Assembly (NCBI GenBank): GCA_031412915.1 | Contig: JANODX010000045.1 | Span: forward strand, 1 to 64,000 | DNA length: 64,000 nucleotides | Reading direction: 5' to 3' | From: JAGNNV01 sp031412915 | GTDB taxonomy: Bacteria > Acidobacteriota > Vicinamibacteria > Fen-336 > JAGNNV01 | In this document: piece by piece, positions 9,579-20,213 of the stretch | How the letters are laid out: every line of letters starts with the position of its first letter | How positions within the stretch are numbered: position 1 is the stretch's first letter | Program-made: the position numbers and the translations under genes | Notes under the pieces: model-generated | Database searches by the model: none | The model's input: the letters and a program-made list of their open reading frames with translations, nothing else | What the model was told of the DNA's origin: nothing

Positions 9579-10298
9579 TCAGCCCAGGATTCTCCGCGCC
9601 ACCGCCGCGATCAGGGGCGGCACGTCGTCCGAGTGGGCCAACTCTCTCAAGTCGCTCGGATTCATCTCCGCGATCAAGGCCAGAGAGATGGGATGAGGTG
9701 TCGCCGAGCTGCGCACGATGGCGCGGCGAACCTGGTAGCTCGTGGCCCATCGATGGACCTGGAGGATCTCCGCCGCAAACTGTAGCGGCGCCTCGCTCAA
9801 TTCGAGGATCCCGCACAGGTCGCCGTCGCGCAGGCGAGGATTGTGCAGCCCGGCTTGCCGAATCCGGGCATCGGCGAAGATCAAGAGCCGGGTGGCCACC
9901 CGCCTCGGCCCGAGGCGGGACAAGGTGATGAGATCGCCGAGGCGCATCGCGTTCAGTCCTTCGAGCAACAAAGCCTCGGCCTTCTGGCGGACCGCAGGCG
10001 CGAGCTCCGCCGCGACCGCCACATCCACCAGGTCGCGCCAGGCCAGGCCCGGGAGCGCTTGAAGTGCGATTCGGGGCGCGGTGGTGGGCGACCGCGCCAC
10101 CGCCCCCAGAACGGTTTGCCGGGTCCCAAATCGAGAACGCTCCATCACGTGCACGCTCACGGCGGCCGGCAGGCGGCTGCGCAGAGCGTGCCTCAAATCG
10201 AGATCGGTGACGGACTCGTCGGCCAGAACCTCGGAGAGACGCCGGGGGTCGTCGGCGCTCTCCGACAGAGCGCGGCGCAGGTCTGCCTTGGTCGACAT
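9579..10298 (-). CDS. Helical-repeat (HEAT-like) protein of unknown function
   Basis: The product has 239 residues from an ATG at 10298 (MSTKADLRR). The whole chain is predicted helical, with repeating Leu/Ala-rich 30-35 residue units such as 'LRHALRSRLPAAVSVHVM' and 'QAEALLLEGLNAMRLGDL' type segments. This suggests an alpha-solenoid binding surface. There are no signal peptide, membrane segments or catalytic motifs. It ends 59 nt before the lipoprotein gene and starts 58 nt after the end of the giant secreted protein, all on one strand. No family was recognised with certainty. Confidence 0.65.
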   Translation of the reverse strand: MSTKADLRRALSESADDPRRLSEVLADESVTDLDLRHALRSRLPAAVSVHVMERSRFGTRQTVLGAVARSPTTAPRIALQALPGLAWRDLVDVAVAAELAPAVRQKAEALLLEGLNAMRLGDLITLSRLGPRRVATRLLIFADARIRQAGLHNPRLRDGDLCGILELSEAPLQFAAEILQVHRWATSYQVRRAIVRSSATPHPISLALIAEMNPSDLRELAHSDDVPPLIAAVARRILG

Positions 10299-10356
10299 GC
10301 CTCGAAGCATAGACAAGGCCATAGGAAATCGGCAGGGCCCGAGCAGACCCTGAGGA

Positions 10357-13300
10357 CTAGGGCCTGGGGATATGGAGACTCGGATCACCGAAGAACATGA
10401 AGCCGTCAACCGCGTCCTGGTTGCTCGGATTCGCGAGCACGGCAGCGTTCTTGGCCCGTCGGATGATCTCGCCGAGCGAGAGGCCCTTTTCGTAGAGGTC
10501 CTGGTAGACGCGCTCGTAGATCGCCCGCTGGTGCGCCGGTGAAGTTGTGCCGACCGGACCGAAGCTCGCCAGCGACCCCGACCTCGGGGCCAGGAACAGA
10601 GCTTCGTTGATGGTCGGCCCGAAGTAGTTCTGGTACCACTGGGACTGGCAGGCCCACGCGAACAGCACCATCGGCGACATAGTCTCGGGCAGGGCGTCGT
10701 CCACGCTGAAGAGGGCTTCGTCGGTCCAGATCTCGGGACCGCCGTGGCCGAAGTAGTGGGTCATGGTGACGCCGGCGCCCCAGGATCCAAACAGAGCCTG
10801 CCGCGCAAGGCCAACTCCATGGCCCACGTCCGCCATTACCACCGTGGACGAGGCCGGGAGTTCAAAGGACATCTTCGCCGCCTCCTCGTCGAACTTCGAA
10901 TCGATCTCGCGGGAGTCGTCGTTCACGAAGACGTGCACATTGCCGGAGGCGGACAGGGTAGCCGTCTGCTGCGCAATCTTGTCCACCACGGCTACGGCCT
11001 CTTCGACGGTGCTGACGGGCAGCCGTCCGATGGCGAGATCGGGACGGCCATCCCCGTTCGTGTCCGCATAGGCGTTCTCGTTGGGAATGCGGCCCCATCC
11101 CTCCCGTCCCATGATCGACGGCACGAAACTCGTCTTGTCTCCGCCGAGGAAATTGCGCGGATCGAAGGTGTCGTCCCCGAAGAGAAGGACGTACTTCAGA
11201 CGACGATTCTCGCTCGCCTTCCGGATCAGGGCGGCGATAGCCTCGGGCTCCGGCACGCCTCCCGAGAAACGGTCGTAGGCGGTATCCGTCGTGACCACGG
11301 TGGCCTGGAGTCCGTCTTCCTCCTTGAGGGCGGCCAGACGATCGGCCTGATTCTTGAAAAGAGGATGGGTCACAATGAGGTACTGTGTCCGCGATAGTCT
11401 GGGCAGGGTTGGCGAGTAGGCCTCGATGCCGGCGAGCGACGCTGGATCGGTGGTCGGTCCGCTCATAGGCGCCGCGATATCGAGGTAGTCGAGAAGCACG
11501 TAGCCCCCGGCCGCCAAGGATCCATCTCGGTGGAGGGACGAATACGTGAGCGTCAGCTCATTGCCGGTGCGATGGAGGACGCTTGACGGCACCGATCCGC
11601 TCAGGAGCGCGGTTCGAACCCCGGTAAAGGTAACGCTTCCCACGTCGATCCCGTTGATCCGAGCCGTCACTTCATGGTCGTTCTCGGTCAGACCGACGAG
11701 TCGAATCAGAACAGGTGCCGTGCCCCGAGATCCTTCGGTCAGCTGAGGCAGGTCGAAGCGTCCGGCGGTCGGGTCCCAGCCGGCGTGCGGCCAGGTCGAT
11801 CCGTCGCCCGTCAAGGTGTCCCATACCCATGGGTCTGCGTTGGGAACGAAGGCCAGGGCGTAGCCGGAGTTGCGTTCGACTCGAGTGTAGCCGGGGCGGG
11901 CCGGATCCGAACTCCTGGTCAGCCACACCTCCTGCCTGAACACCGGGGCGCCCCAGCTCAGCACGTAGGGGTTCACCTCGGAGTAATCGGTCTCGAGCGG
12001 CGCCGCCGCGAACACCAGCGATGACACCTGCGACCTGGTCTCGATGCGGAACGGCACCGGGCGACCCAGGTTCGTCAGGCTCAGTGAGCGCGGGGTCGAC
12101 GAGGGCAGACCCGCATTCACGAGGTCGGTCATGGGCACGCTCACAACCCCCGCCCCCTCGATGTCGAGACGCAGGGCGGACGAAGACCGTCTGGCCACCC
12201 GGGCCAGGGCAGAGGCGCTTCTCGCCGCCGTCCGCCGTTGCGCCAAGAAGGCCTTCGCCCGGGAGGAACGCGCCGCGTTGCGGTGGGCGAGACGAACGGG
12301 GCCCGCAGGCACGTCCGCCGCATCCATCTGGGCCTCGACATTCTCGAGCCCCCGACGCAGGCGGGTATTGGTCATCGAGTAGGGCCCGTAGGTCAAGACG
12401 GTGCCGGATGTCTCCGTCTCTTCGATGAGCAGGTATCGGCCCTTGATGGGGTCGGTCTCGACCCGGTAGAGGATCGGCACCGCCGAGTCGGGTCCGGGCG
12501 AGAGAATCGGGGAGGCGTTGAGGAGCGTCCTCTCCCCTTCGCGCGAACGTTCATTGGTCGCGTAGAGGTTGAACGACTTCGTGCCGCGCTGAATGCCGGT
12601 GACGAACTCCACTGCCCCGGACAGATCCACCCGCAGGCCGCGGATGGAGGCCCGGCTCAGGGCGGCGATGATCCATTGCGCGGTCACCGCGTCGGTCTCG
12701 TTGGTCGAGAACGAAGTGGCGCTGAGGGTGACGTATTCCTTCCAGATCGCCTGAGCCGGGTCGATCACCCGGACCAACTCGTAGTTCAAGGCTCCGTTCG
12801 CCGCCACCGAAACGTCGGGGAAAGCATCGCCATCGAGGTTGAACGTGGCCGGGAGGCAAGGCAGGGGCGGTGCGCCACTTCCGCAGAGGCTGTCCCAGAC
12901 TCCGTCGCCGTTCGCGTCGATGGCGATGGTGGTATCGGAAATGCCGTCGGCGTTCGTGTCGACCCGCAGAACCGTCGGGTGGTTCAGACCGTCCACCCCG
13001 AAGAGGGAGGTCGCGGCGATCTTGATGTCGAAGCGATCGGGCGTCGCGGTCAGGTTGTACAGCGTGCCGGGGAAGGTCGCAGTGTCGCCCAAAGCCACCA
13101 TCCGCGTTCCGCCGCCCGTGAGATCGTGGCTGGTGGCGCTCAGAATGGTCGTGGTGTCGGTGACGGAATCCACCTGAGTGGGAACGGTCTGCGAACGGGC
13201 GGTCAGGTCGGTGAGGTCGTTCTCGCCGGGTGTAGCCCCTCCGGGAGCGGTCACAACCACGAAGAGGATCTGGGAGCCGCCGTTGGGCAGATTGGCGGTG

Positions 13301-16300
13301 TTGACAATCGCAAGGTCTACTCCGGGTGTGTAGACGCCGTCCCCGTTCGTGTCGGCATGAACTGTCCTGGTCCAGCCCACTCCGGTCCCTGCCACCACCA
13401 GGTCGAAAATCTCGGGCGAGCCCGTGTTGTTGAAGATGCGATGGGTGTAGGCGATCGACTGTCCCGCGGTGACGATCCCGGAATGATCGGGCAGCAACAC
13501 CACCGGGCCGAACTTCGTGACGTCCAATACCGTGATCTCGTCGGTGCCCACATCCCTCACCGACGGGACCAGGGCCGAGGTCGCGGTCAACTCAACCGAG
13601 CTCTGCGTCCCGATCGGTGTTGCCGCCGGGACGGTGGCCCGAATGGTGTACGCCCTCGTCTGGCCGACCGCGAGCGGACCGGTGCTGATGGTGACGCCGC
13701 CGTCCCACACCCCATCTCCATTGGTGTCGGTCGCGATCACGACCCCGGTCGCGGGATCGATCAACTCGAGCTTCCAGCCCAGGATGTCGTTGTCCAGGGT
13801 GAGCGTGAACGAATCTGTCGTCGTCCCGGTGTTGGTGACACCCTGGGTGAAGAGAATGGTCTGCGCGGTTCCCGCATTGAACGGAACGAAACCGGCGTTG
13901 TTGGGCTCGACCTTCACGGCGGGCCGCGCCACGGTGTCCACCACGGTCGAGGAAATCCCCGGAGCCACGACCTGGGTGCTGGTATAGGTCGCGGTGTTTG
14001 CGATCTGCGTAATCGCGCCCGAGAGTGGCGAATCGACCAGAACCTGATAGGTGAGAGTCAGACTGCCGCCCGGCAGGATGGTGAAACCATCGGCCGGGAT
14101 GACTAGTCCGGGGGGAACGTGGCCGGGGGCCACGGGAGCGGTCGTCGAGTTGAGGTTCGAGAAATTGATCCCCTGGGTCCAGGCGGCAAAGCTGCCGGTG
14201 GTGCGCCTCCGCTCGAGACGAATCTGCGCCGGACTCAGATAGCGGGCGGAGAACATCGACTGTGGATACGCGTTGTCGTTCATGTCGACGCCCATATAGG
14301 AGAGCGCCATGCGGGCGCCGCTTCCGAGGCTCGTCGTCTGGTCGAACGCGGCCGTGGTCGGATCCGTGCCAGTGTTCTGGGGCTTGAAGCGATGATCGAC
14401 AACGAGACTGGGATGGGTCAGCGCGTAGACCTCGAAGCTCTTCGTCTGGGCGTTGAATATTCCGGCCGACAGGATGGTCTCGTTGGCGTTTTGCACGACA
14501 CCGTTGCCGAGGGTGAGGGCGACACCTTCGGAAGCGTTGCTCTGCTCGTTGTTGTTGGTGTGTCCCGTCCCCCAGACCCACGTCCGCGCGCGAGCCACCG
14601 CCCCGAAGGCCGCGGAATTGTCGTACTCTCCCGCGGCATTTATCCCCGCTCCACCGTTCCCGCCCGCGATGTTCTGGCGGTTCACGGTCCACTCCGTGCC
14701 CCACTCGAGGACCATCACCGAACTGTTCGAGGCCTCGAGGCCGGCACCCGCCGCATCCCGCGTCCAGTTGACCGCGGATGTGCCCAGAGATCCCGTCGGG
14801 AAGAGCCGGACGTGGCAGCCCTTGGTATCCCCCGCTGTCGCTTCCAAGGTGTCGCAGCCCGCACCCTGGAAGCCGCCAAGAAGCATGATTCTCGCCGCGG
14901 CCAGGGCCGCCCACTGCCCCGCCGGGTCGAGGACCACCGCCGTGGGACCCACCGTGGCCAGGGGATGCGGGATGCGGGCAACATCCCGGAGGGTGAACCC
15001 TGCGGTTGTGCAAGCGTTCAGACACTCCACAACCGTGATGACGCCCGACCAGGAACTGCCGGCAAGGGACGCGGCGCCGCGGGTGAAGTCGATCCGATTC
15101 GCCACGCCAGTGTTGGCGAGGCCGGCAACCCCGCCGCCAGCACCCGTGCCGAACGGATCGCCGGTCAACGAGATGTAGTTTCGGCTGGGCGGTGAGTCGG
15201 CGCCTCCGTTCAGGTCGGAACCCTGGGTGATCACGAAGTAGTTGGTGGCCAGAGCCTGATTCAGGGTCAACTGGAATGTGGCCAGGGTGAAGGCGCCGGG
15301 GGCCACGTAGTACTCGGTCGACCGGAACACCGGCAGGGAGGTCGTCACCGAAGCGGAGCCCGGGACATAGGTGGTGCCGGGAGGAAGCGGATCGTTGATC
15401 GTGATTCCGGTCTGCGTGGTCCCGGTGTCGTTGGCCACGACGACGGTATAGGTCAGAGTCTGGCCGGGCAGCGCTATTCCCGCCCCGCTCGAGGTCTTCG
15501 CGATGGACACCACCGTTGGCCTGACGATCGGCACCTGGGTCAGGTTCGATGGGGTGCTGGGCTGTCCCGTGGCCACCGCCCTCGCCTGGTTCGTGGCATA
15601 GAGGCCGACGGTGCCCGGATCCACCCGCGCCTTGAAGCGCAACCGTAGGGTGCCGCCCGGAGCCAGACTGAACGTCGGATTCAACTCGGCGGTAAGTACA
15701 CCGGTGGCTGGCGTGGCCGGTGTCCCGACCACGGTGTAGGTAAACGTGTTCCCGGCCGCCCCGGCAATCACGAATGTCCCGTTGTAGGCGGGGTCATCCG
15801 CGCCCGCGATCGTGACCGAGTTTCCGTTCACGAAGAAATGCGGCACCGACGTGATCACCGTGGCCGTGGCGCCCACTCTGGTGATACTGGCGACGGGGCG
15901 GAAGTACGAGAAGCTCAGAGTAGTTCCGGAGAAGAAGAAGCGATCCACGTTCGCAGCGTCGGTGAGAGCAGTGAAGGGACCGCCATTGACGCTGAAACTC
16001 GTCGTGCCCGGCATGTAGGTGGTGTTGGTGCCGGCCAGGTTGTCGGTGATCCCGACGGCCTTGGCCCCTCCGGTTCCGGTGTTCGAAAGAAGCACTTCGT
16101 AGTCGAGGACGCTGCCTGGCGTAACCGCGGTGGTCGCGGTGATGACGCCGCCCGCCGCCGACCCTGAGGCCGCCGACTCTGCATAGGTGAAGGTGTTGGC
16201 GGTGGGGACCGTGGCCACGAGGAACGTCCCGTTGTAGTTGTTCGGCGGGGTAGCGGTGGCGCCGGCGATGGTCACGAACTGCCCCACCGTGAAGCCGTGG

Positions 16301-19300
16301 GCCGTGCTGGTGGCGGTGGCGGTCGAGGTGCCACCGTCGCTCAGGCTTGAAATGGCAACCGTGCGCACACTGGTGATCGTCTTCGAGAGTCCCAGGATGG
16401 GTCCAACCACCGTTGTCTGGACGGTGTTCGAGTTCTGGCTTGGAATCTGGGTGCTGGAGTAGTTCGCCGTATTCGGGATGAGGCTGCCGGAAGGCGTGCT
16501 GTCCGTGATGCGAACCTGGAAGGTCACGGTGGCCACGGCCAGCGCCGCGAACGTGTCCCCCGACCAGACCACCGCATTCTGCCCAGGGTCGAAACCCGCG
16601 CCGGACGCAATGATGGTGCCGGTGGCCGGCGACGGCGTCGCCGCCGGGACCGTGTATGAGAACTTGTTGGTTGACCGCTGCGTCGCCGTCGGCCCCGCCG
16701 GAGAAGGCGCTCCCGGAGTGCCGCTCATGGTGTACTGGAAAGTCGTCGCCGTCACCGCCGCGATCGTGAATGTGCCGTTGTAGAGCGGGTCGGTCGCCCC
16801 TGCGATCTGAATGCTGTCTCCGTTGGCCCAGCCATGAGCGGTCGCGGTCGTCGCGGTGGCCGTGGCGCCGGCAAATGCGATACCGGTGAGCGCGAGATTC
16901 GTCGGTGTGAACGTCCCGTTGTAGGCCGTGGTCCCGCCGGTGGCGCCCGAGACGGTGAGCCGGTCCAGCACGCCCTGCGGATTCGCGAACGTGACCGTCG
17001 CGGTGGTCGCCGGGTTCGCGGGTTTTGTTATCGAGGTGACGGCCTTGACCAGGACGGTGCTTATGGTGGCACTGCCCGGAACATACGTGGTGAAGGAAGG
17101 AACAACGTCGGTGATGACGACGGTCGTTTCCGGCGACACATTGCTGTTGGTGACGATAACCGTATAGGTGAGGACGTCGCCCACCTCGGGCACTCCGTCA
17201 TCGGCGACGCTCTTGGTAATGGTCAGATCCGCCTGAGTTACGACCGCGGTGTCCGTGGGATTGAAGAGGCTCGCGCCCAGGAGACCTGTGACCTGAGCTT
17301 CATTCTCGAGAGATCGCGGCAGCCCACCGGGGGCGGCCGGGATGTTCACCGTGTACGTAATCAGCATCTGCTCGCTCTGCAGCAACGTCGTGTTCGTCGG
17401 GATCCAGGTGATCCGGGAACGGCCGCTCGGCAGAACCACACAGGTCGGATCGGCGGTGCTGGTGGTCAGATCCGGATACGTGATAACGGTTGACCCCGGC
17501 TGATAGTTGGCGCAGGCGATGCCGACGGGAAGAGTGTCCCTCGGCGACACGAAAGTGAGTGGGCCGTAATCGCCCGCGAAGATGCGGACCGTGTAGTTCG
17601 CGGCTCCCCCCGCCACCGGAACACGGGGCGGCGACACGTTCTTCTCGATTCCGAGAACCAGGTCGAGGCCGATGGGCGGATAGATGGTGTAGCCGTTGTC
17701 CGGCGAGGGATCGCCTCCCTGCCCCTGGTCGGTGTCTTCCCCCCACGACAGAGCGATCGGCGCGGTGCCGACAATCCGGGTTCCCGCGTTGGTCTGGTCC
17801 CTGTAATCCCAGACTCGGAGCACGTTCCGGCTCGCCGAGCCCGGCGCATTCACCAGATACACGCACTGGTTGGCGGTCAGGGCAGCGCAGCCCGCGGGAA
17901 CCGAAGTGATGTTGCTCTCGCAGGTGCCCGCCGGGGCGGCCAGATCGCCGTTGTCCGGGCAATTGTCGGAGTTGTTGTCGATGAAGTCCCACAATCCGTC
18001 GGCGTCGAGATCGACTCTGACTTGAGTGTTGTTCTGGGTGCCCGCGACCCAGATGGGATCACGGTTGTAGGCGTTGCAGGTCGGTACCGCGGTGGTGTCA
18101 CAGACCCCGACGACGGTTCCGCTGGACACGGTCGCCGCAATCGGGGCGCCGACACAGGCCGGAATGTTGTAGGTGATCGCGTTGGCTACGGCCGCATTCG
18201 TGAGTGTGAACACGCCGTTGAACTGGGCATTCGAGACTCCCGAAACGCGAACAATCGAGTTGTTGCCCAGCTGGCCGAGGAAGTGGGCGGTTCCGGTGGT
18301 GATCGTAGCCACGCACCCGCCGCTGAGCGCGAACGTGGCGACCTGCGTCTCCTGAGTGCCCGGCGAGTAGGCTACGGTGTAATCGTTCCTAAGGAAGCGG
18401 ACGCCGAGCCAGGCATGGCCCCAGTCCCTCGCCGTGGCCAGGCTGTCATAAGAAGTCACGCCCCAAAACGGCCGGGTGCTCTGGAGTCGGACCCCCGAGC
18501 CTGGCGGCACGAACCTTCCGACGGAATTCCGGTAGTCGACCACGGAGTTCGCCGGGACGGTGACGACACTCGTGCCCAGGGTGTCCGTCGTGGTCACGGT
18601 GATGGATGTCGTCGGATTTGGGTTGTAGATGAACAGGTTCATGCTGCTCGTCGCCGGCGTGCCGGGCGCCGTTGGGCCCGCCGGGGAGTCACCCGGAGCA
18701 GTGGTGACATAGTCTGTCGTGTGGAGAATGTCCGGCAACGTGGCGTAGTGGCGCGTCTGATAGGACCCAGCGCCCCCCGTGAAGATCAGCGCGTTCAGTG
18801 GACCGTCGGTCGCGATCTTGGTCCCGGAATTCACGGTTAGCGCCAGAGCGGGGAAGACCCCCCGATTGTCCGGGCCACTCGGAGGCGCGGGGCCGTCGAT
18901 CGCCCCGGAAAGGCACGTTCCCGGCGCGGCTCCGGCTCCGTTGCCGGCCACACCGGGACCAAAGGTCGCACAGCTCGAATAGTGCTGCCCTCGGTGTAGG
19001 ACGAAGGACCGGAGGCCCCCCGTGGCGCCCGGGCTCGTGACCGTGACGTTGGTATTGTCGTCGAAGGCCACGACATCGATGGCCACGTATTTGACCGAGA
19101 AGTACACGTTGTTGGCGCCGGGGTAGAGTTCTTCGCCGACGGGAACCGAGTAGGAGGTCGCGTTCTTGACGAGTTCGCGCGCCAGGAGTTCGGTGCCCCC
19201 GCCGATCAGGGGCGTCCCTGGGTCCTGGATCTGTGCGATGGAAAGGGACCCTCCAGCGCTGAACACTCGGTCGCCGCCATCGAACCTTATGGTGGGGAAC

Positions 19301-20052
19301 GACACCGTGATCGTACCGCTGGCGGGAGACGGTGTCGCGGGCGGCACCGCGTACGTGAAGGTCAGAGAAGCAGGGCCCGCGGTGGTGATCGTGAAGCTGC
19401 CGTTATAGGCGGCCTCGTTGGCGCCAGCGATACGAACCGTGGAGCCATTCGCGAAACCGTGGCCCGTCGGATCCGTCACGGTCACGGTGGCGACCCCGGC
19501 CGCTTGAGCGACACTGGCGACCGCCGGGCTGATCGGAAAAGAACACCGGACCTGGGCCAGGCTGGGAGGCGCGACATAGGGAGCGGCGCAGGCTCCGGTC
19601 ATCCCCTGATCGGACGCGAGGGTCATGGGTGTGCCGGCATACAGGGCATCGTCGTGGCTCGCCACACCCGTGCAGGGGAAGACTCGCGGATCGACCGAGT
19701 AGTCGCAGACCCGTCCGTTGGCGTTGTTGCTGTCGCCAAAAACCAGTGTGCTGCTCTGGACCGGCGCCAGGATGTCCGCCTCGATGCCGTCTTCCCAGTG
19801 ATCGTACGTAATTCTCTGGCCGTCGGCGGTCGCCGTCGCCGACGACACCGAATTCAGGCGATTCGGGGTGGGGAACGCAGCGGCGCCTTCACCCGATCTG
19901 ACCCGGTTCATCATGTTCCAGACGTGTTCGTCCTGGCCGAGAACGAAGAAGTCCGAAAACCCTCCCGGAGCCTGGGCATGGACTTCTCTCGGGTCGAACC
20001 CGAGGAGCAGGGCGACCAGGATCAGGAATCTCGATGATCTTGAGGCTCTCAT
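10357..20052 (-). CDS. Giant secreted multidomain protein: DUF11 modules, YNGTF modules and C-terminal C25 (gingipain-type) cysteine peptidase
   Basis: The product has 3231 residues. A Sec signal peptide (1-26, ending 'VHAQA') is followed by an adhesin-like N-terminal region. At least four DUF11-type beta-sandwich modules are recognised by 'TYVPGS'-like strands and 'LTYTVVV'-like strands, near residues 795-900, 937-1000, 1218-1400 and 1515-1580. Six short modules share a 'YNGTF ... TFTYTV' core, near 215, 612, 1046, 1093, 1275 and 1423. Several 'DTNGDGVWD'-like acidic loops (about 1700-2450) look like calcium sites. Residues about 2880-3231 form a peptidase C25 domain with a His/Cys dyad, H3103 in 'HYFGHGG' and C3135 in 'WACQS'. 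The 32-residue separation is close to that of gingipains. No type IX sorting domain is seen after the peptidase. Probably a surface or secreted protease-adhesin. Confidence 0.88.
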   Translation of the reverse strand: MRASRSSRFLILVALLLGFDPREVHAQAPGGFSDFFVLGQDEHVWNMMNRVRSGEGAAAFPTPNRLNSVSSATATADGQRITYDHWEDGIEADILAPVQSSTLVFGDSNNANGRVCDYSVDPRVFPCTGVASHDDALYAGTPMTLASDQGMTGACAAPYVAPPSLAQVRCSFPISPAVASVAQAAGVATVTVTDPTGHGFANGSTVRIAGANEAAYNGSFTITTAGPASLTFTYAVPPATPSPASGTITVSFPTIRFDGGDRVFSAGGSLSIAQIQDPGTPLIGGGTELLARELVKNATSYSVPVGEELYPGANNVYFSVKYVAIDVVAFDDNTNVTVTSPGATGGLRSFVLHRGQHYSSCATFGPGVAGNGAGAAPGTCLSGAIDGPAPPSGPDNRGVFPALALTVNSGTKIATDGPLNALIFTGGAGSYQTRHYATLPDILHTTDYVTTAPGDSPAGPTAPGTPATSSMNLFIYNPNPTTSITVTTTDTLGTSVVTVPANSVVDYRNSVGRFVPPGSGVRLQSTRPFWGVTSYDSLATARDWGHAWLGVRFLRNDYTVAYSPGTQETQVATFALSGGCVATITTGTAHFLGQLGNNSIVRVSGVSNAQFNGVFTLTNAAVANAITYNIPACVGAPIAATVSSGTVVGVCDTTAVPTCNAYNRDPIWVAGTQNNTQVRVDLDADGLWDFIDNNSDNCPDNGDLAAPAGTCESNITSVPAGCAALTANQCVYLVNAPGSASRNVLRVWDYRDQTNAGTRIVGTAPIALSWGEDTDQGQGGDPSPDNGYTIYPPIGLDLVLGIEKNVSPPRVPVAGGAANYTVRIFAGDYGPLTFVSPRDTLPVGIACANYQPGSTVITYPDLTTSTADPTCVVLPSGRSRITWIPTNTTLLQSEQMLITYTVNIPAAPGGLPRSLENEAQVTGLLGASLFNPTDTAVVTQADLTITKSVADDGVPEVGDVLTYTVIVTNSNVSPETTVVITDVVPSFTTYVPGSATISTVLVKAVTSITKPANPATTATVTFANPQGVLDRLTVSGATGGTTAYNGTFTPTNLALTGIAFAGATATATTATAHGWANGDSIQIAGATDPLYNGTFTIAAVTATTFQYTMSGTPGAPSPAGPTATQRSTNKFSYTVPAATPSPATGTIIASGAGFDPGQNAVVWSGDTFAALAVATVTFQVRITDSTPSGSLIPNTANYSSTQIPSQNSNTVQTTVVGPILGLSKTITSVRTVAISSLSDGGTSTATATSTAHGFTVGQFVTIAGATATPPNNYNGTFLVATVPTANTFTYAESAASGSAAGGVITATTAVTPGSVLDYEVLLSNTGTGGAKAVGITDNLAGTNTTYMPGTTSFSVNGGPFTALTDAANVDRFFFSGTTLSFSYFRPVASITRVGATATVITSVPHFFVNGNSVTIAGADDPAYNGTFVIAGAAGNTFTYTVVGTPATPATGVLTAELNPTFSLAPGGTLRLRFKARVDPGTVGLYATNQARAVATGQPSTPSNLTQVPIVRPTVVSIAKTSSGAGIALPGQTLTYTVVVANDTGTTQTGITINDPLPPGTTYVPGSASVTTSLPVFRSTEYYVAPGAFTLATFQLTLNQALATNYFVITQGSDLNGGADSPPSRNYISLTGDPFGTGAGGGVAGLANTGVANRIDFTRGAASLAGSSWSGVITVVECLNACTTAGFTLRDVARIPHPLATVGPTAVVLDPAGQWAALAAARIMLLGGFQGAGCDTLEATAGDTKGCHVRLFPTGSLGTSAVNWTRDAAGAGLEASNSSVMVLEWGTEWTVNRQNIAGGNGGAGINAAGEYDNSAAFGAVARARTWVWGTGHTNNNEQSNASEGVALTLGNGVVQNANETILSAGIFNAQTKSFEVYALTHPSLVVDHRFKPQNTGTDPTTAAFDQTTSLGSGARMALSYMGVDMNDNAYPQSMFSARYLSPAQIRLERRRTTGSFAAWTQGINFSNLNSTTAPVAPGHVPPGLVIPADGFTILPGGSLTLTYQVLVDSPLSGAITQIANTATYTSTQVVAPGISSTVVDTVARPAVKVEPNNAGFVPFNAGTAQTILFTQGVTNTGTTTDSFTLTLDNDILGWKLELIDPATGVVIATDTNGDGVWDGGVTISTGPLAVGQTRAYTIRATVPAATPIGTQSSVELTATSALVPSVRDVGTDEITVLDVTKFGPVVLLPDHSGIVTAGQSIAYTHRIFNNTGSPEIFDLVVAGTGVGWTRTVHADTNGDGVYTPGVDLAIVNTANLPNGGSQILFVVVTAPGGATPGENDLTDLTARSQTVPTQVDSVTDTTTILSATSHDLTGGGTRMVALGDTATFPGTLYNLTATPDRFDIKIAATSLFGVDGLNHPTVLRVDTNADGISDTTIAIDANGDGVWDSLCGSGAPPLPCLPATFNLDGDAFPDVSVAANGALNYELVRVIDPAQAIWKEYVTLSATSFSTNETDAVTAQWIIAALSRASIRGLRVDLSGAVEFVTGIQRGTKSFNLYATNERSREGERTLLNASPILSPGPDSAVPILYRVETDPIKGRYLLIEETETSGTVLTYGPYSMTNTRLRRGLENVEAQMDAADVPAGPVRLAHRNAARSSRAKAFLAQRRTAARSASALARVARRSSSALRLDIEGAGVVSVPMTDLVNAGLPSSTPRSLSLTNLGRPVPFRIETRSQVSSLVFAAAPLETDYSEVNPYVLSWGAPVFRQEVWLTRSSDPARPGYTRVERNSGYALAFVPNADPWVWDTLTGDGSTWPHAGWDPTAGRFDLPQLTEGSRGTAPVLIRLVGLTENDHEVTARINGIDVGSVTFTGVRTALLSGSVPSSVLHRTGNELTLTYSSLHRDGSLAAGGYVLLDYLDIAAPMSGPTTDPASLAGIEAYSPTLPRLSRTQYLIVTHPLFKNQADRLAALKEEDGLQATVVTTDTAYDRFSGGVPEPEAIAALIRKASENRRLKYVLLFGDDTFDPRNFLGGDKTSFVPSIMGREGWGRIPNENAYADTNGDGRPDLAIGRLPVSTVEEAVAVVDKIAQQTATLSASGNVHVFVNDDSREIDSKFDEEAAKMSFELPASSTVVMADVGHGVGLARQALFGSWGAGVTMTHYFGHGGPEIWTDEALFSVDDALPETMSPMVLFAWACQSQWYQNYFGPTINEALFLAPRSGSLASFGPVGTTSPAHQRAIYERVYQDLYEKGLSLGEIIRRAKNAAVLANPSNQDAVDGFMFFGDPSLHIPRP

Positions 20053-20213
20053 AGACTTATGGCCTTACGTTCAGGAATGAAACCCACCGAAGAGACGGGG
20101 ACGAATATCACGACAACGACGAGAAGGACCGATGGAACGGCGAGAGTGTAGCATCGGCCCCATGTCGCCATGTGTGGCCGGTATCACTGGGAAAGAACGA
20201 TGTTTGCGCGGCC

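Noticed and set aside
6631..9816. Longer 1061-residue frame for the GH3/beta-lactamase gene
   Set aside because: The first 99 residues are Arg/Gly/Pro-rich and precede the signal peptide. The ATG at 9519 starts the lipoprotein signal.
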